From CAVQCA01 sp963710815 (GTDB lineage Bacteria > Pseudomonadota > Gammaproteobacteria > UBA9214), in contig CAVQCA010000140.1 of assembly GCA_963710815.1 (NCBI GenBank), positions 1 through 64,000 on the forward strand: DNA of 64,000 nt, written 5' to 3'. Both the position numbers and the translations under genes were made by a program. The notes beneath the pieces were generated by a model. That model did not search any database. It was not told the origin of the DNA and saw nothing but the letters and a program-made list of their open reading frames with translations. Each line of letters begins with the position of its first letter. The stretch's first letter is position 1. Below, piece after piece: positions 10,285-18,666 of this stretch.

Positions 10285-10650
10285 TCAACCGGCAAGCGCT
10301 TCACTTATCAGCGACAGCAGGGCGTACTCACTGACAGGCTTGGTAAGGTAGTCACGCGCGCCCTGTCGCATCCCCCAGACGCGATCCACCTTCTGACCCT
10401 TCCTGGTCACCATGATTACCGGAATCGATGCGGTCTCCGGATTCGAGGAAAGTTCCCGGGTCGCCTGGAAACCGTCCAGTACCGGCATCACAATATCCAT
10501 CAGGATCACGTCAGGCTTCATGAGCCTTGCCACCTCGATTCCTTCACTGCCATTGCCGACGGTCATGGTCCGGTGGCCGTTCTTTTCCAGCATCTTCTGC
10601 AGTAGATGTGCATCCGTAGGTGAATCATCAACGATCATAATCTGCGCCAT
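10285..10650 (-). CDS. pilH: Twitching motility response regulator PilH
   Basis: This is a 121-residue, single-domain CheY-like receiver. It has the acidic pair in MIVDDSPTD, the phospho-acceptor Asp in VILMDIVMPVLDG (near residue 52), the Thr/Ser switch in IPVIMVTRK, and the Lys in YLTKPVSE. In Pil-Chp systems PilH receives phosphate from ChpA and opposes or tunes PilG output, with effects on the PilT/PilU retraction motors. The start MAQIMIVDDSPTD is standard. It is separated from pilG by 54 bases. Confidence 0.93.
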   Translation of the reverse strand: MAQIMIVDDSPTDAHLLQKMLEKNGHRTMTVGNGSEGIEVARLMKPDVILMDIVMPVLDGFQATRELSSNPETASIPVIMVTRKGQKVDRVWGMRQGARDYLTKPVSEYALLSLISEALAG

Positions 10651-10704
10651 TACTACACCCTCTTTATCTAGTCAGGCTTCCTGCCACGCGAGGCGTGGCT
10701 ACAG

Positions 10705-11124
10705 TTATGCCGTACTGCCGTCATAGCGTGCCATGACCACCAGTAAATCTTCCTTGGTAAACGGTTTGGTGACGTAATCATCCGAACCCACCACCCGGCC
10801 CCGTGCCCGGTCAAACAGACCGTCCTTGCTGGAGAGCATTACCACCGGCGTGTTTCTGAACACACGATGCCGCTTGATCAGCGCACAAGTCTGGTACCCG
10901 TCCAGTCGCGGCATCATGATGTCCAGGAAGATCAGGTCAGGCTCATAATCGGCAATCTTGCCGAGTGCCTCGAAACCGTCCATGGCGGTGATCACCTCGT
11001 AACCTTCCTTCCTGAGCAGCGTCTCCGCGGTTCGACGAATGGTCTTGCTGTCATCGATCACCATGACCCTGTACACCCGCTTGTCAGTGGCGTCATCGAC
11101 GCGGTCCAGGAGAGGTTCGATCAT
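10705..11124 (-). CDS. pilG: Twitching motility response regulator PilG
   Basis: PilG is the first gene of the Pil-Chp run and a CheY-like receiver of 139 residues with a 17-residue N-terminal extension (MIEPLLDRVDDATDKRV). The receiver core shows MVIDDSKTIRRTAE, the phospho-acceptor Asp in LIFLDIMMPRLDGYQ, PVVMLSSKD and the Lys in DYVTKPFTKEDL. In Pseudomonas PilG promotes pilus extension and cAMP signalling. Here it is divergent from gshB, with 224 bases between the two starts, so the pil-chp promoter should lie in 11125-11348. I see no convincing hexamer pair there. Confidence 0.93.
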   Translation of the reverse strand: MIEPLLDRVDDATDKRVYRVMVIDDSKTIRRTAETLLRKEGYEVITAMDGFEALGKIADYEPDLIFLDIMMPRLDGYQTCALIKRHRVFRNTPVVMLSSKDGLFDRARGRVVGSDDYVTKPFTKEDLLVVMARYDGSTA

Positions 11125-11348
11125 GGTTGTTTCCTGCTGCCTTGCATGTTTCTATCCGTATGATTCCAAAGCACTTTGATTTGTTTTGCCGTGCCGGCCA
11201 TATCCCGCTGCAACTTCCGGCCCGCCCCGGGTTAGGTACGGTGGATAAATTAATTTAGTATTGCCCTTCAACTACAGCGAGTTATCGTCCAGGGAATGGC
11301 AAACTTTATTTGTCACTGCGGGTAATTCCAGACTCAAAGCGAATTCAC

Positions 11349-12299
11349 ATGACCATCAAATTAGGCGTTGTAATGGATCCCATCGGATCCATCCATGTCA
11401 GAAAAGACAGCACACTGGCCATGCTTCTGTCGGCCCAGGCACGGGGATGGGAACTTTATTACATGGAACAGGCCGACCTTTTCCTGAGGGATGGCCATTG
11501 TCATGCGGAAATGAGCCGCCTGACCGTGAGCGATGACACGCACCACTGGTTCGAGCTGCTTGAATGCCAGAGCATGCCGCTCACATTTCTGGATGTCGTG
11601 CTGATGCGCAAGGACCCGCCGGTTGACATGGAATACCTGTACTCCACCTTCCTGCTGGAACGTGCCGAGGCCGAGGGCGTAGTGGTCGTAAACCGTCCGG
11701 GCGCGCTGCGCAACGTCGGCGAAAAACTCTACACCTCCTGGTTTGCGGAATGCTGCCCCCCTACAATGGTCAGCCGTCAGATGCATCGCCTGAAGGCCTT
11801 TCTCGGGGAGTTCCGTGATATCGTCGTGAAACCGTTGAACGGCATGGGCGGGGCATCCGTATTCCGGATCCGCCATGACGACCCGAATCTCAATGTGATC
11901 CTGGAAACCATCACCGACAATGGTCACCGTTCCGCCATGGCACAGCGGTATATACCCGAGATCATCGAGGGCGACAAGCGCATCCTGATGATCGATGGCG
12001 AACCCTTTCCCTACGCACTGGCACGCATTCCTGCGCCCGGCGAGTCACGCGGCAATCTGGCTGCCGGCGGGACCGGCAAGGGTGTTGAACTCACCGAACG
12101 GGACCGGTGGATCTGCGCGCGGGTAGGCCCTGCCATGCGCGAGATGGGGTTGCTCTTTGTTGGACTGGACGTGATTGGAGACTTCCTGACAGAAATCAAT
12201 GTCACCAGCCCGACCTGTATCCGCGAACTCGATACGTTCTACAAGGCGGATATCGCCGGGCAGTTGATGGACGCCATTGGCAGACGCCTGATGGTTTGA
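11349..12299 (+). CDS. gshB: Glutathione synthetase
   Basis: GshB joins gamma-glutamylcysteine and glycine with ATP in the cytosol. The 316-residue ATP-grasp protein starts MTIKLGVVMDPIG at an ATG. An in-frame start 39 bases upstream would add a non-family leader. Visible family features are the N-terminal MDPIGSIHVRKDSTLAMLL, VVKPLNGMGGASVF for ATP binding, QRYIPEIIEGDKRILMIDGEPF, the glycine-rich loop NLAAGGTGKG, and the closing LFVGLDVIGDFLTEINVTSPT with metal and glutathione ligands. The order pilG / gshB / tonB-like matches Pseudomonas. A separate gamma-glutamyltranspeptidase gene lies later in the window. Confidence 0.96.
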   Translation: MTIKLGVVMDPIGSIHVRKDSTLAMLLSAQARGWELYYMEQADLFLRDGHCHAEMSRLTVSDDTHHWFELLECQSMPLTFLDVVLMRKDPPVDMEYLYSTFLLERAEAEGVVVVNRPGALRNVGEKLYTSWFAECCPPTMVSRQMHRLKAFLGEFRDIVVKPLNGMGGASVFRIRHDDPNLNVILETITDNGHRSAMAQRYIPEIIEGDKRILMIDGEPFPYALARIPAPGESRGNLAAGGTGKGVELTERDRWICARVGPAMREMGLLFVGLDVIGDFLTEINVTSPTCIRELDTFYKADIAGQLMDAIGRRLMV

Positions 12300-12413
12300 G
12301 TACCGTACGGACACACCACGCCCCTTTCCCGGCGCGAAGGAAATGGTATTCCGATCCGTCGTATAATTGTTACAATTCTCTTGATGCAAGGTCACTCAGG
12401 GTGCTAGCCGACA

Positions 12414-12920
12414 ATGTCAACGTTCTGGAACGTACAAACGCCGTTTATCATCGGATTCATTCTTTTGGTTGTGTGCGCATGGATCTACTTCCTGTGGCAA
12501 AACGCACGCAGAATGCATCAGCAGCTGCGCCAGGTCGCCCAGCAGCAAACCCTGCTCAGACATGACCAGAGCGCCCAGGACCTCTGCCGGGCCGTACACC
12601 TGCTGCAGCCGAATGCACACGCCGGTGTCGATTACCTGATCCGGCACGATAACCCGGGAGCCGCGCCCTATATAGCCGAATGGTGCGCGCATGATCCACA
12701 GCCGACAGCCGAACAGCTTCGCCAGGCGGTCGAAAAAGTCAATCAACAGAATTTTGCCGGGAATTACGCCTCCCTGCGCCGGGCGGAATACCCCGCCATA
12801 GGCGATCAGCTGGACGCCGCCTACAAGGTGCGTCTTGGAAATGACGCCGAACAGATTAGAATCGACGAGCTCATCCACAACGTCAAGGAGAAGTACCCCA
12901 AACCGATGGAAGATCTCTGA
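12414..12920 (+). CDS. Uncharacterised single-pass membrane protein
   Basis: I do not recognise this 168-residue protein. One strong membrane segment lies at about residues 10-28 (FIIGFILLVVCAWIYFLW). A short charged and glutamine-rich stretch, possibly coiled coil (about 30-55, RMHQQLRQVAQQQTLLRHDQ), follows. The rest is soluble with no motif I can name (VDYLIRHDNPGAAPYIAEW, then an alpha-helical, charged tail). The predicted topology is an N-terminal anchor with the bulk in the cytoplasm (positive residues follow the segment). It lies 114 bases after gshB and 106 bases before the TonB-like gene, on the same strand, and may share their transcript. Codon use looks native. Confidence 0.75.
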   Translation: MSTFWNVQTPFIIGFILLVVCAWIYFLWQNARRMHQQLRQVAQQQTLLRHDQSAQDLCRAVHLLQPNAHAGVDYLIRHDNPGAAPYIAEWCAHDPQPTAEQLRQAVEKVNQQNFAGNYASLRRAEYPAIGDQLDAAYKVRLGNDAEQIRIDELIHNVKEKYPKPMEDL

Positions 12921-13026
12921 ACACACCCGCCAACCCTCATGCCAGGAAATCTCTTCGGTCATTGAACACAGGCGGGCCATCCCCTTATTTGATGGGCAGC
13001 CGGGGTCTCGGCAGCGGGTATCGTCC

Positions 13027-13884
13027 ATGCAAGAACTAACCGAGCCTCCTCTTGGAACCAGCCCGGTCACCGCGACTGACAGAATGGCGCTGGCGGTGTT
13101 CTTTGCTGTCGCCCTGCATGCCATGATCATCCTGGGAATCACCTTCGGCAGCGACATCCTGTCCCCTCCGGAAGATCACTTGCCATCCCTGGACATCTCC
13201 CTGTCCAGCCGCGAAACGCCACCACCGGAAAAGGCAGAGTACCTGGCGCAGACAAATCAGGACGGCGGCGGCAATGTCACCGAGAAGGTGCGTCCGCAGC
13301 AATCCCTTCCGGAACAGACGCCATCGGTCACCGTGCGGAAGCCAGCCAGCGCTCCTGCACAGGTGCTGACGGCGAAGCTGGCCAGCGCGAAGATCGAGCA
13401 GAAAACCGCCAGCACGCATGAAAAAGCACCCAAGGATGCTTCCGCCAGCGAAATGATCCAGCGCAGCATGGAAATGTTCGCTCTCAGCAACCAGGTTAGC
13501 GAGTCCATTCAGGCTTATGCGAACCAGCCCAAGCAAGTCTTCGTTTCGGCACGCACCCAGGAGTTCAAATACGCCAATTACATGATCGAATGGGTGAAGA
13601 AGGTTGAACGGGTCGGAAACCTGAACTACCCGGATGCCGCCCGCCGTGAAGGCATCTCCGGCAGGCTGTTGCTGGATGTGGCGCTCAATCCTGACGGTAC
13701 CGTACGCAAGATTGTCGTGTTGCGACCCTCCGGTCATACCCTCCTTGATGAAGCCGCCGTGCGAATCGTCAACCTGGCCAGCCCCTTCCTGCCTTTCCCG
13801 CCCGAGATCCGCAAGGAGGCCGACGTCCTGCACATCACCCGCACATGGGAATTCTCCACCACGCACCACCTGCAGAGCCGTTAG
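13027..13884 (+). CDS. TonB family energy-transducing protein
   Basis: TonB proteins couple the inner-membrane proton motive force to outer-membrane receptors. The 285-residue protein has one N-terminal membrane segment (about 22-42, LAVFFAVALHAMIILGITFG), a periplasmic linker rich in Pro, Lys, Gln and Ala (about 60-170), and a C-terminal TonB domain. That domain includes NYPDAARREGISGRLLLDVALNPDGTVRKIVVL and ends LHITRTWEFS. The ATG at 13027 puts the membrane segment near the N-terminus; the frame is open 190 bases further upstream but overlaps the previous gene. By position it corresponds to tonB3 of Pseudomonas, which has been linked to twitching motility. No exbB/exbD is present. Confidence 0.88.
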   Translation: MQELTEPPLGTSPVTATDRMALAVFFAVALHAMIILGITFGSDILSPPEDHLPSLDISLSSRETPPPEKAEYLAQTNQDGGGNVTEKVRPQQSLPEQTPSVTVRKPASAPAQVLTAKLASAKIEQKTASTHEKAPKDASASEMIQRSMEMFALSNQVSESIQAYANQPKQVFVSARTQEFKYANYMIEWVKKVERVGNLNYPDAARREGISGRLLLDVALNPDGTVRKIVVLRPSGHTLLDEAAVRIVNLASPFLPFPPEIRKEADVLHITRTWEFSTTHHLQSR

Positions 13885-13905
13885 CCCCCCGGGTGGCAAG
13901 ACTTG

Positions 13906-14502
13906 ATGGAGACCACCTCTCTACCGGATACTATGGGCATGGGCGCCTTTGCATCTCTCAATAACCATTTCCTCATCGCGATGCCGGGATTGACCGACCC
14001 CAGCTTTCATCACACCGCCACGCTGATCTGTGAACATAATGAAGACGGGGCGATCGGCATTGTCATTAACCGTCCCATGGGGGTCAGTCTCGGTGACATC
14101 CTTGAGCACATGAACATCAATGCAAGCTCCGGGACCATCGCCACCCGGCCCGTTTACATGGGCGGACCGGTCCAGGGAGACCGTGGTTTCGTACTTCACG
14201 AACCCCTGGGGAACTGGGATGCGACCCTCAAGGTGACGGAGGAAACGGGCGTGACATCATCCCGGGACATACTTGAAGCCATCGCCCACGGTTCAGGACC
14301 TGAAAAATCATTCATCACGCTGGGCTACGCCGGCTGGGGCCCGGGTCAACTGGAGCAGGAAATTGCCGCCAATGCCTGGTTGAGCGGACCGGCCAGCAGC
14401 CGGATTGTATTCGACATCCCCTACGAGCAACGCTGGGAAGCCGCCGCGGCACTGATCGGCGTCGACCTCAAACTGCTATCCAGCGATGCCGGCCATGCCT
14501 GA
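13906..14502 (+). CDS. yqgE: YqgE/AlgH family protein (DUF179)
   Basis: This 198-residue protein belongs to the YqgE/AlgH family, found next to ruvX in most Proteobacteria. Its molecular role is not settled. Family features are LNNHFLIAMPGLTDPSFHHTATLICEHNEDGAIGIVINRP near the N-terminus, the VYMGGPVQGDRGFVLH segment, and SFITLGYAGWGPGQLEQEIAANAWL. The ATG at 13906 is preferred over a TTG one codon earlier. Methionines about 10 residues later could also serve. The gene ends 42 bases before the TTG of ruvX in the same frame and probably shares its transcript. Confidence 0.93.
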   Translation: METTSLPDTMGMGAFASLNNHFLIAMPGLTDPSFHHTATLICEHNEDGAIGIVINRPMGVSLGDILEHMNINASSGTIATRPVYMGGPVQGDRGFVLHEPLGNWDATLKVTEETGVTSSRDILEAIAHGSGPEKSFITLGYAGWGPGQLEQEIAANAWLSGPASSRIVFDIPYEQRWEAAAALIGVDLKLLSSDAGHA

Positions 14503-14544
14503 GATCGGCCGACACTGTCATGCCTCCCTGGACAACCCGCCGTC

Positions 14545-14949
14545 TTGGTAACCCTGCTCGGTTTTGATTATGGACTGCAGCGCATCGGCGTCGCCGTTGG
14601 GCAGTTCATAACCGGCACTGCCACCGCACTCGCAACGGTCCGTTCACGCAACGGCATCCCCGACTGGAGCATGATCGAGGAACTCATCGAGACCTGGCAA
14701 CCGGATGCGCTGGTTGTCGGCCTGCCGCTGCATGCGGACGGCAGTGAGTCGGAGTTCACCCGTTCCGTCAAACGCTTCGTACACCAGCTCGAGGACCGGT
14801 TTAAACTACCCGTTTATCCCATGGACGAGAGATTGAGTTCACACGCCGCCGCGCAATCCAGGGCCGATGGAAATCCCGTACCGGGATCCAGGGAAATCGA
14901 TGCGCTTGCGGCGAGGGAAATCCTGCGGAGCTGGCTGGAATCGAAATGA
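14545..14949 (+). CDS. ruvX: Putative pre-16S rRNA nuclease / Holliday junction resolvase-like protein
   Basis: This RuvX/YqgF protein has an RNase H-like fold. E. coli YqgF acts in maturation of the 16S rRNA 5' end; a Holliday-junction role was proposed earlier. The 134-residue protein shows the first catalytic Asp in LLGFDYGLQRIGVAVG, the second acidic motif in ALVVGLPLHADGSES, and YPMDERLSSHAA. The best start is a TTG at 14545, since upstream in-frame ATG or GTG codons are absent back to the yqgE stop. The stop overlaps the pyrR start (ATGA), indicating translational coupling. Confidence 0.92.
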   Translation: MVTLLGFDYGLQRIGVAVGQFITGTATALATVRSRNGIPDWSMIEELIETWQPDALVVGLPLHADGSESEFTRSVKRFVHQLEDRFKLPVYPMDERLSSHAAAQSRADGNPVPGSREIDALAAREILRSWLESK

Positions 14950-15452
14950 GCGATCTGGAAAACATACCCGCCATCATCGAAGGCATGGCCCGCGACCTCA
15001 TCGACCTGCTCGGGCATACCGGACGCGACCATCCCGCCATGATCGGCATCCACACTGGCGGCGTCTGGGTGGCCGAGAAACTGCATGAACGACTCAATAT
15101 CGACGCCCCGCTAGGGAGCCTGGACATCTCCTTCTACCGCGATGATTTCACCCGTCTCGGGATGAATCCGGTGGTGCGCCCCTCCCAGCTGCCATTCAGC
15201 ATCGACGACCGCCATATCATTCTGGTCGATGACGTACTCCATACCGGGCGCACCATACGCGCCGCCATGAATGAACTCTTCGATTACGGCCGCCCCGCCT
15301 CCATACTGCTCGCCACACTGGTCGAGCGTGATGGACGTGAATTGCCGATACAGGCCAATGTGGTCGGCCGGCATGTCAGGCTGACATCCAGGGAACACAT
15401 CAAACTGCTTGGACCCGACACGTTGAAGCTGGAAATAAAGCAGATTCCATGA
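14946..15452 (+). CDS. pyrR: PyrR bifunctional regulator / uracil phosphoribosyltransferase
   Basis: PyrR is a phosphoribosyltransferase-fold protein of 168 residues. In Gram-positive bacteria it binds pyr mRNA and controls attenuation. In Gammaproteobacteria its role at pyr genes is less clear and it may act mainly as a uracil salvage enzyme or a regulator. The PRPP loop IILVDDVLHTGRTIRAAMNEL (about 93-113) and the upstream HTGGVWVAEKL region are present. It overlaps ruvX and pyrB by 4 bases each (ATGA), so ruvX-pyrR-pyrB are read as one coupled unit. I found no obvious PyrR-binding stem-loop or terminator between them. Confidence 0.93.
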   Translation: MSDLENIPAIIEGMARDLIDLLGHTGRDHPAMIGIHTGGVWVAEKLHERLNIDAPLGSLDISFYRDDFTRLGMNPVVRPSQLPFSIDDRHIILVDDVLHTGRTIRAAMNELFDYGRPASILLATLVERDGRELPIQANVVGRHVRLTSREHIKLLGPDTLKLEIKQIP

Positions 15453-16417
15453 ACAACAACCGGCAGATCGACAGGCACGGACGACTGCGCCACTTCCTCT
15501 CCATCGAGGGACTGAACCGCACGTTGCTTACCGATATCCTCGATGCCGCCGAATCCTTCTCCGGGGTGACCGAACAGACCGTCAAGAAAGTCCCGCTGCT
15601 GCGCGGAAAGACCATCGTCAATCTCTTTTTCGAGGCCAGCACGCGCACGCGAACTACCTTCGAACTCGCCGCCAAAAGGCTTTCCGCGGATATTCTCAAC
15701 ATCAACATCACCCACTCGAGTACGGTCAAGGGGGAAACGCTGCTCGACACGCTGCGCAACCTGGAGGCCATGCATGTGGATATGTTCGTGGTCCGCCATG
15801 CCGACAGCGGAGCCGCCCACTTCATCGCGGACCATGTGGCGCCGCATGTCAGCGTGATCAACGCGGGGGATGGCCGGCACTCCCACCCCACCCAGGCCTT
15901 GCTGGATATATTCACCATCCGCCGCGTCAAGGGGCCGGATTTTGGTCGCCTGCGTGTCGCCATCGTCGGGGACATCCTGCATTCGCGCGTGGCGCGCTCC
16001 CAGATCCATGCCCTGAACCTGCTGAATACCGGGGAAATACGCATCGTGGCCCCGAATACACTCATCCCGGCACATGCGGAGTCACTCGGCGTGCATGTCT
16101 TTCATGATCTGCGCGAGTGCATCAAGGACGCCGATGTCATCATCATGCTGCGATTGCAGCGCGAACGCATGCAGGGAGCCCTGTTGCCGAGCGAGCATGA
16201 ATATTACGAGCTGTTCGGGGTGACGGAGAATAAACTGGCCGTCGCCAGACCCGATGTGACAATAATGCACCCGGGACCGATCAACCGCGGCGTGGAAATG
16301 GACTCCGAGGTGGCCGACGGGCCCCGTTCGGTCATTCTCGCGCAGGTTACCCACGGAATCGCCGTGCGCATGGCGGTAATGTCCATGGCAATGCGTCACA
16401 AGGAATCTGCCACGTAA
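15449..16417 (+). CDS. pyrB: Aspartate carbamoyltransferase catalytic chain
   Basis: PyrB condenses carbamoyl phosphate and aspartate, the committed step of UMP synthesis. The 322-residue chain has the carbamoyl-phosphate motif in FFEASTRTRTTFELAAKRL, the HPTQALLDIFTI segment, and HPGPINRGVEMD near the end. No pyrI regulatory chain is nearby. Instead the next gene encodes an inactive-looking dihydroorotase homologue. That arrangement is known from Pseudomonas, where PyrB and PyrC' assemble into one dodecamer. The start ATG overlaps the pyrR stop; pyrC' begins 7 bases after the stop. Confidence 0.96.
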   Translation: MNNNRQIDRHGRLRHFLSIEGLNRTLLTDILDAAESFSGVTEQTVKKVPLLRGKTIVNLFFEASTRTRTTFELAAKRLSADILNINITHSSTVKGETLLDTLRNLEAMHVDMFVVRHADSGAAHFIADHVAPHVSVINAGDGRHSHPTQALLDIFTIRRVKGPDFGRLRVAIVGDILHSRVARSQIHALNLLNTGEIRIVAPNTLIPAHAESLGVHVFHDLRECIKDADVIIMLRLQRERMQGALLPSEHEYYELFGVTENKLAVARPDVTIMHPGPINRGVEMDSEVADGPRSVILAQVTHGIAVRMAVMSMAMRHKESAT

Positions 16418-16424
16418 TAGCCCC

Positions 16425-17729
16425 ATGTCAACGACGGCAACCACAACCCGGAACCTGTGCCTCAAGGGAGGACGGGTGATCGATCCGGCCAACAAGGTCG
16501 ACGGCGTCATGGACGTGTACATCGCACAGGGCCGCATCGCGGCGCTGGGCCATGCGCCGGAGGGCTTCAGCGCCGCACAGGAAATCGATGCCGGCGGGCG
16601 CATCATCTGCCCGGGACTGGTGGACCTTTGTGCACGGGTGCGTGAACCGGGACAGGAACACAAGGCGACCATAGCCACGGAATCCGCGGCCGCCGCCGCC
16701 GGCGGCATCACCACGCTATGCTGCCCGCCGGATACCCATCCCGTTGTTGAAACACCGGCCGACATCGAACTGATCCGTTTGCGCGCCGAAAAGGTCGGAA
16801 AAACCCGCATCGTCACACTGGGGGCACTGACCCAGGGCCTGGACGGCGAGCGCCTGAGCGAGATGGCGGCATTGAAGCGGGCCGGCTGCGTCGGGGTCAG
16901 TAACGCCCTGCGGCCGCTCGCCAACACACTGGTTCTGCGGCGGGCGCTGGAGTATGCCGCCACCTTCGACCTGACCGTCTTTCTCCATGCCGATGACCAC
17001 TGGCTCTCAGCCAACGGCTGCGCCCACGAAGGCAGGGTCGCCACGCGCCTGGGGTTGCCAGGCATCCCGGAGGCCGCCGAAACGGCGGCCGTGGCATGCG
17101 ACCTTGCACTCATCGAACAAACCGGCATACGCGCGCATTTCTGCCGCCTGACGACCGCCCGCGCCGCGCACATGGTGGCGCGTGCCCAGTTCGACGGACT
17201 GCCGGTCACCGCGGATACCGCCATTCCCTACCTGCACCTGACGGAATTCGACATCAGCGATTTCGACAGCTGCTGTCATGTGATCCCGCCGCTGCGCACC
17301 ACGCAGGACCGTCATCAGTTGCGTGAGGCCCTGAAGCGCGGGACACTGTCGGCCCTCTGCTCGGACCATCAGCCCCATGAAGCCGACGCCAAATTGCGCT
17401 CCTTCCCGTCGACGGAACCCGGCATTTCGGGGCTGGACACCCTGTTGACGCTAGGACTGCGTCTGGTCGATGAGCATGTCATCGGTCTCGAAGATCTCAT
17501 ACACCGCCTGACCGCGGGTCCGGCAAACATCCTGGGGCTTCCCCTTGGCACGCTCTCGATGGGGGCGGCGGCGGATGTATGTATCTTCGACCCTGACATG
17601 ACCTGGCGGGTGGATACGGACACGATCAAGAGCAACGGGCACAATACCCCCTTCATGGGCTGGGAAATGAAGGGACGCGTCACGCACACGCTGCTTGCCG
17701 GAAAACTGGTGCACTGCCTTGCCGACTGA
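16425..17729 (+). CDS. pyrX: Dihydroorotase-like protein lacking the metal-binding HxH (PyrC'/PyrX)
   Basis: This 434-residue amidohydrolase-fold protein resembles class I dihydroorotases but looks catalytically dead. Where active enzymes read D-x-H-x-H-x-R-E-P-G, this one reads PGLVDLCARVREPGQEH, so both histidines are gone. The central QHCED-type site is FLHADDHW. The second metal histidine region (normally EVTPHHL) is TADTAIPYLHLTE. The later aspartate is kept in CSDHQPHEADAK. It directly follows pyrB with a 7-base gap. In Pseudomonas the equivalent inactive PyrC' is needed to hold the aspartate transcarbamoylase complex together, and the same scaffold role is the best inference here. An active dihydroorotase should be encoded elsewhere. 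Confidence 0.9.
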   Translation: MSTTATTTRNLCLKGGRVIDPANKVDGVMDVYIAQGRIAALGHAPEGFSAAQEIDAGGRIICPGLVDLCARVREPGQEHKATIATESAAAAAGGITTLCCPPDTHPVVETPADIELIRLRAEKVGKTRIVTLGALTQGLDGERLSEMAALKRAGCVGVSNALRPLANTLVLRRALEYAATFDLTVFLHADDHWLSANGCAHEGRVATRLGLPGIPEAAETAAVACDLALIEQTGIRAHFCRLTTARAAHMVARAQFDGLPVTADTAIPYLHLTEFDISDFDSCCHVIPPLRTTQDRHQLREALKRGTLSALCSDHQPHEADAKLRSFPSTEPGISGLDTLLTLGLRLVDEHVIGLEDLIHRLTAGPANILGLPLGTLSMGAAADVCIFDPDMTWRVDTDTIKSNGHNTPFMGWEMKGRVTHTLLAGKLVHCLAD

Positions 17730-17736
17730 CCCGCCG

Positions 17737-18666
17737 ATGCCGACCGCGGACTCATCCCCCCACCCGATAGGTGCCAGACCCCATCGCAGCACGCTGTTTG
17801 TTGAAGACGCGGTCATTCTTTCCCACGAAAGTCATCCGGGAAATCAGTATGTCCTGCGGGCGGCGGCAGCCCGTTGCGCGTTGCATGCACGGCCGGGAAG
17901 CTTTGCGCATATCCAGTGCGCACCGACACTGCCCATGCGCCGGCCACTGTCAATTATGCGAGCCGATGCCGGACAGGGCTGGGTTGAATTTCTCTACAAG
18001 GACGTGGGTAGCGGTACCCACGCGCTGGCACGAAGAAAAACCGGCGAGACGATCAACCTGATCGGTCCCGTCGGAACACCGTTCAGGCCCGACCGGGCAC
18101 GCCCGCGCGCCCTGTTGCTGGGCGGCGGCGTCGGCATCCCGCCAATGGTCTTTCTGGCAGACAGCCTGCGCGCCGACAGTCACTGGCGACCGCTGGTCCT
18201 GATGGGTTCCGAGGTGCCCTTCCCCTTTCCCGCCCGACCATCGCGCATCCTGGCGCCGGGCATGGGGAACGGGGTCACCGCCGCCATGCCCTTGCTGGAC
18301 GACTGGGGCGTGCCCAGCCGGCTGTCCAGTCTGCAGGGATACGCCGGATGCTTTCAGGGTTACGTCACCGATCTGGCGCGTGGCTGGCTGGAGGCGATGA
18401 CGCATGAAGAGCGCGCCGAGGTCGGTGTTTACGCCTGCGGACCACACCCGATGCTGGGAGCCGCCGCCCGACTGGCGCGAGAATACGCACTGCCATGCCA
18501 GGTATCGCTGGAGGAATACATGGCCTGTGCCGTTGGCGGCTGCGCGGGCTGCACGGTAAAACTCACTACGCCCGCCGGCACCTCGATGAAGCGCGTTTGC
18601 GTGGACGGGCCAGTCTTTGACGCCGCGCTGATCGACTGGGGAGGGGACCCCGTATCGGAGGCTTAG
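17737..18666 (+). CDS. pyrK: Dihydroorotate dehydrogenase electron transfer subunit (PyrK-like)
   Basis: PyrK-type proteins carry FAD and a 2Fe-2S cluster and pass electrons from a class 1B dihydroorotate dehydrogenase to NAD. The 309-residue protein has an FAD domain (ARPGSFAHIQ, MRRPLSIMRA), the nucleotide-binding ALLLGGGVGIPPMVFLAD, and a cysteine cluster CAVGGCAGC followed by a fourth Cys 14 residues on, near the C-terminus. The ATG at 17737 lies just past the pyrC' stop; the frame stays open upstream into that gene. No pyrD is in the window, so its partner is unknown. A related sulfhydrogenase or ferredoxin-NADP reductase subunit is possible, but the pyr context favours PyrK. It converges with pilU, sharing 4 bases. 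Confidence 0.82.
   Translation: MPTADSSPHPIGARPHRSTLFVEDAVILSHESHPGNQYVLRAAAARCALHARPGSFAHIQCAPTLPMRRPLSIMRADAGQGWVEFLYKDVGSGTHALARRKTGETINLIGPVGTPFRPDRARPRALLLGGGVGIPPMVFLADSLRADSHWRPLVLMGSEVPFPFPARPSRILAPGMGNGVTAAMPLLDDWGVPSRLSSLQGYAGCFQGYVTDLARGWLEAMTHEERAEVGVYACGPHPMLGAAARLAREYALPCQVSLEEYMACAVGGCAGCTVKLTTPAGTSMKRVCVDGPVFDAALIDWGGDPVSEA

Noticed and set aside
16082..17224. 380-codon open frame on the minus strand
   Set aside because: It overlaps pyrB and pyrC', both with strong motifs, and has a Ser/Arg/Ala-rich shadow composition.
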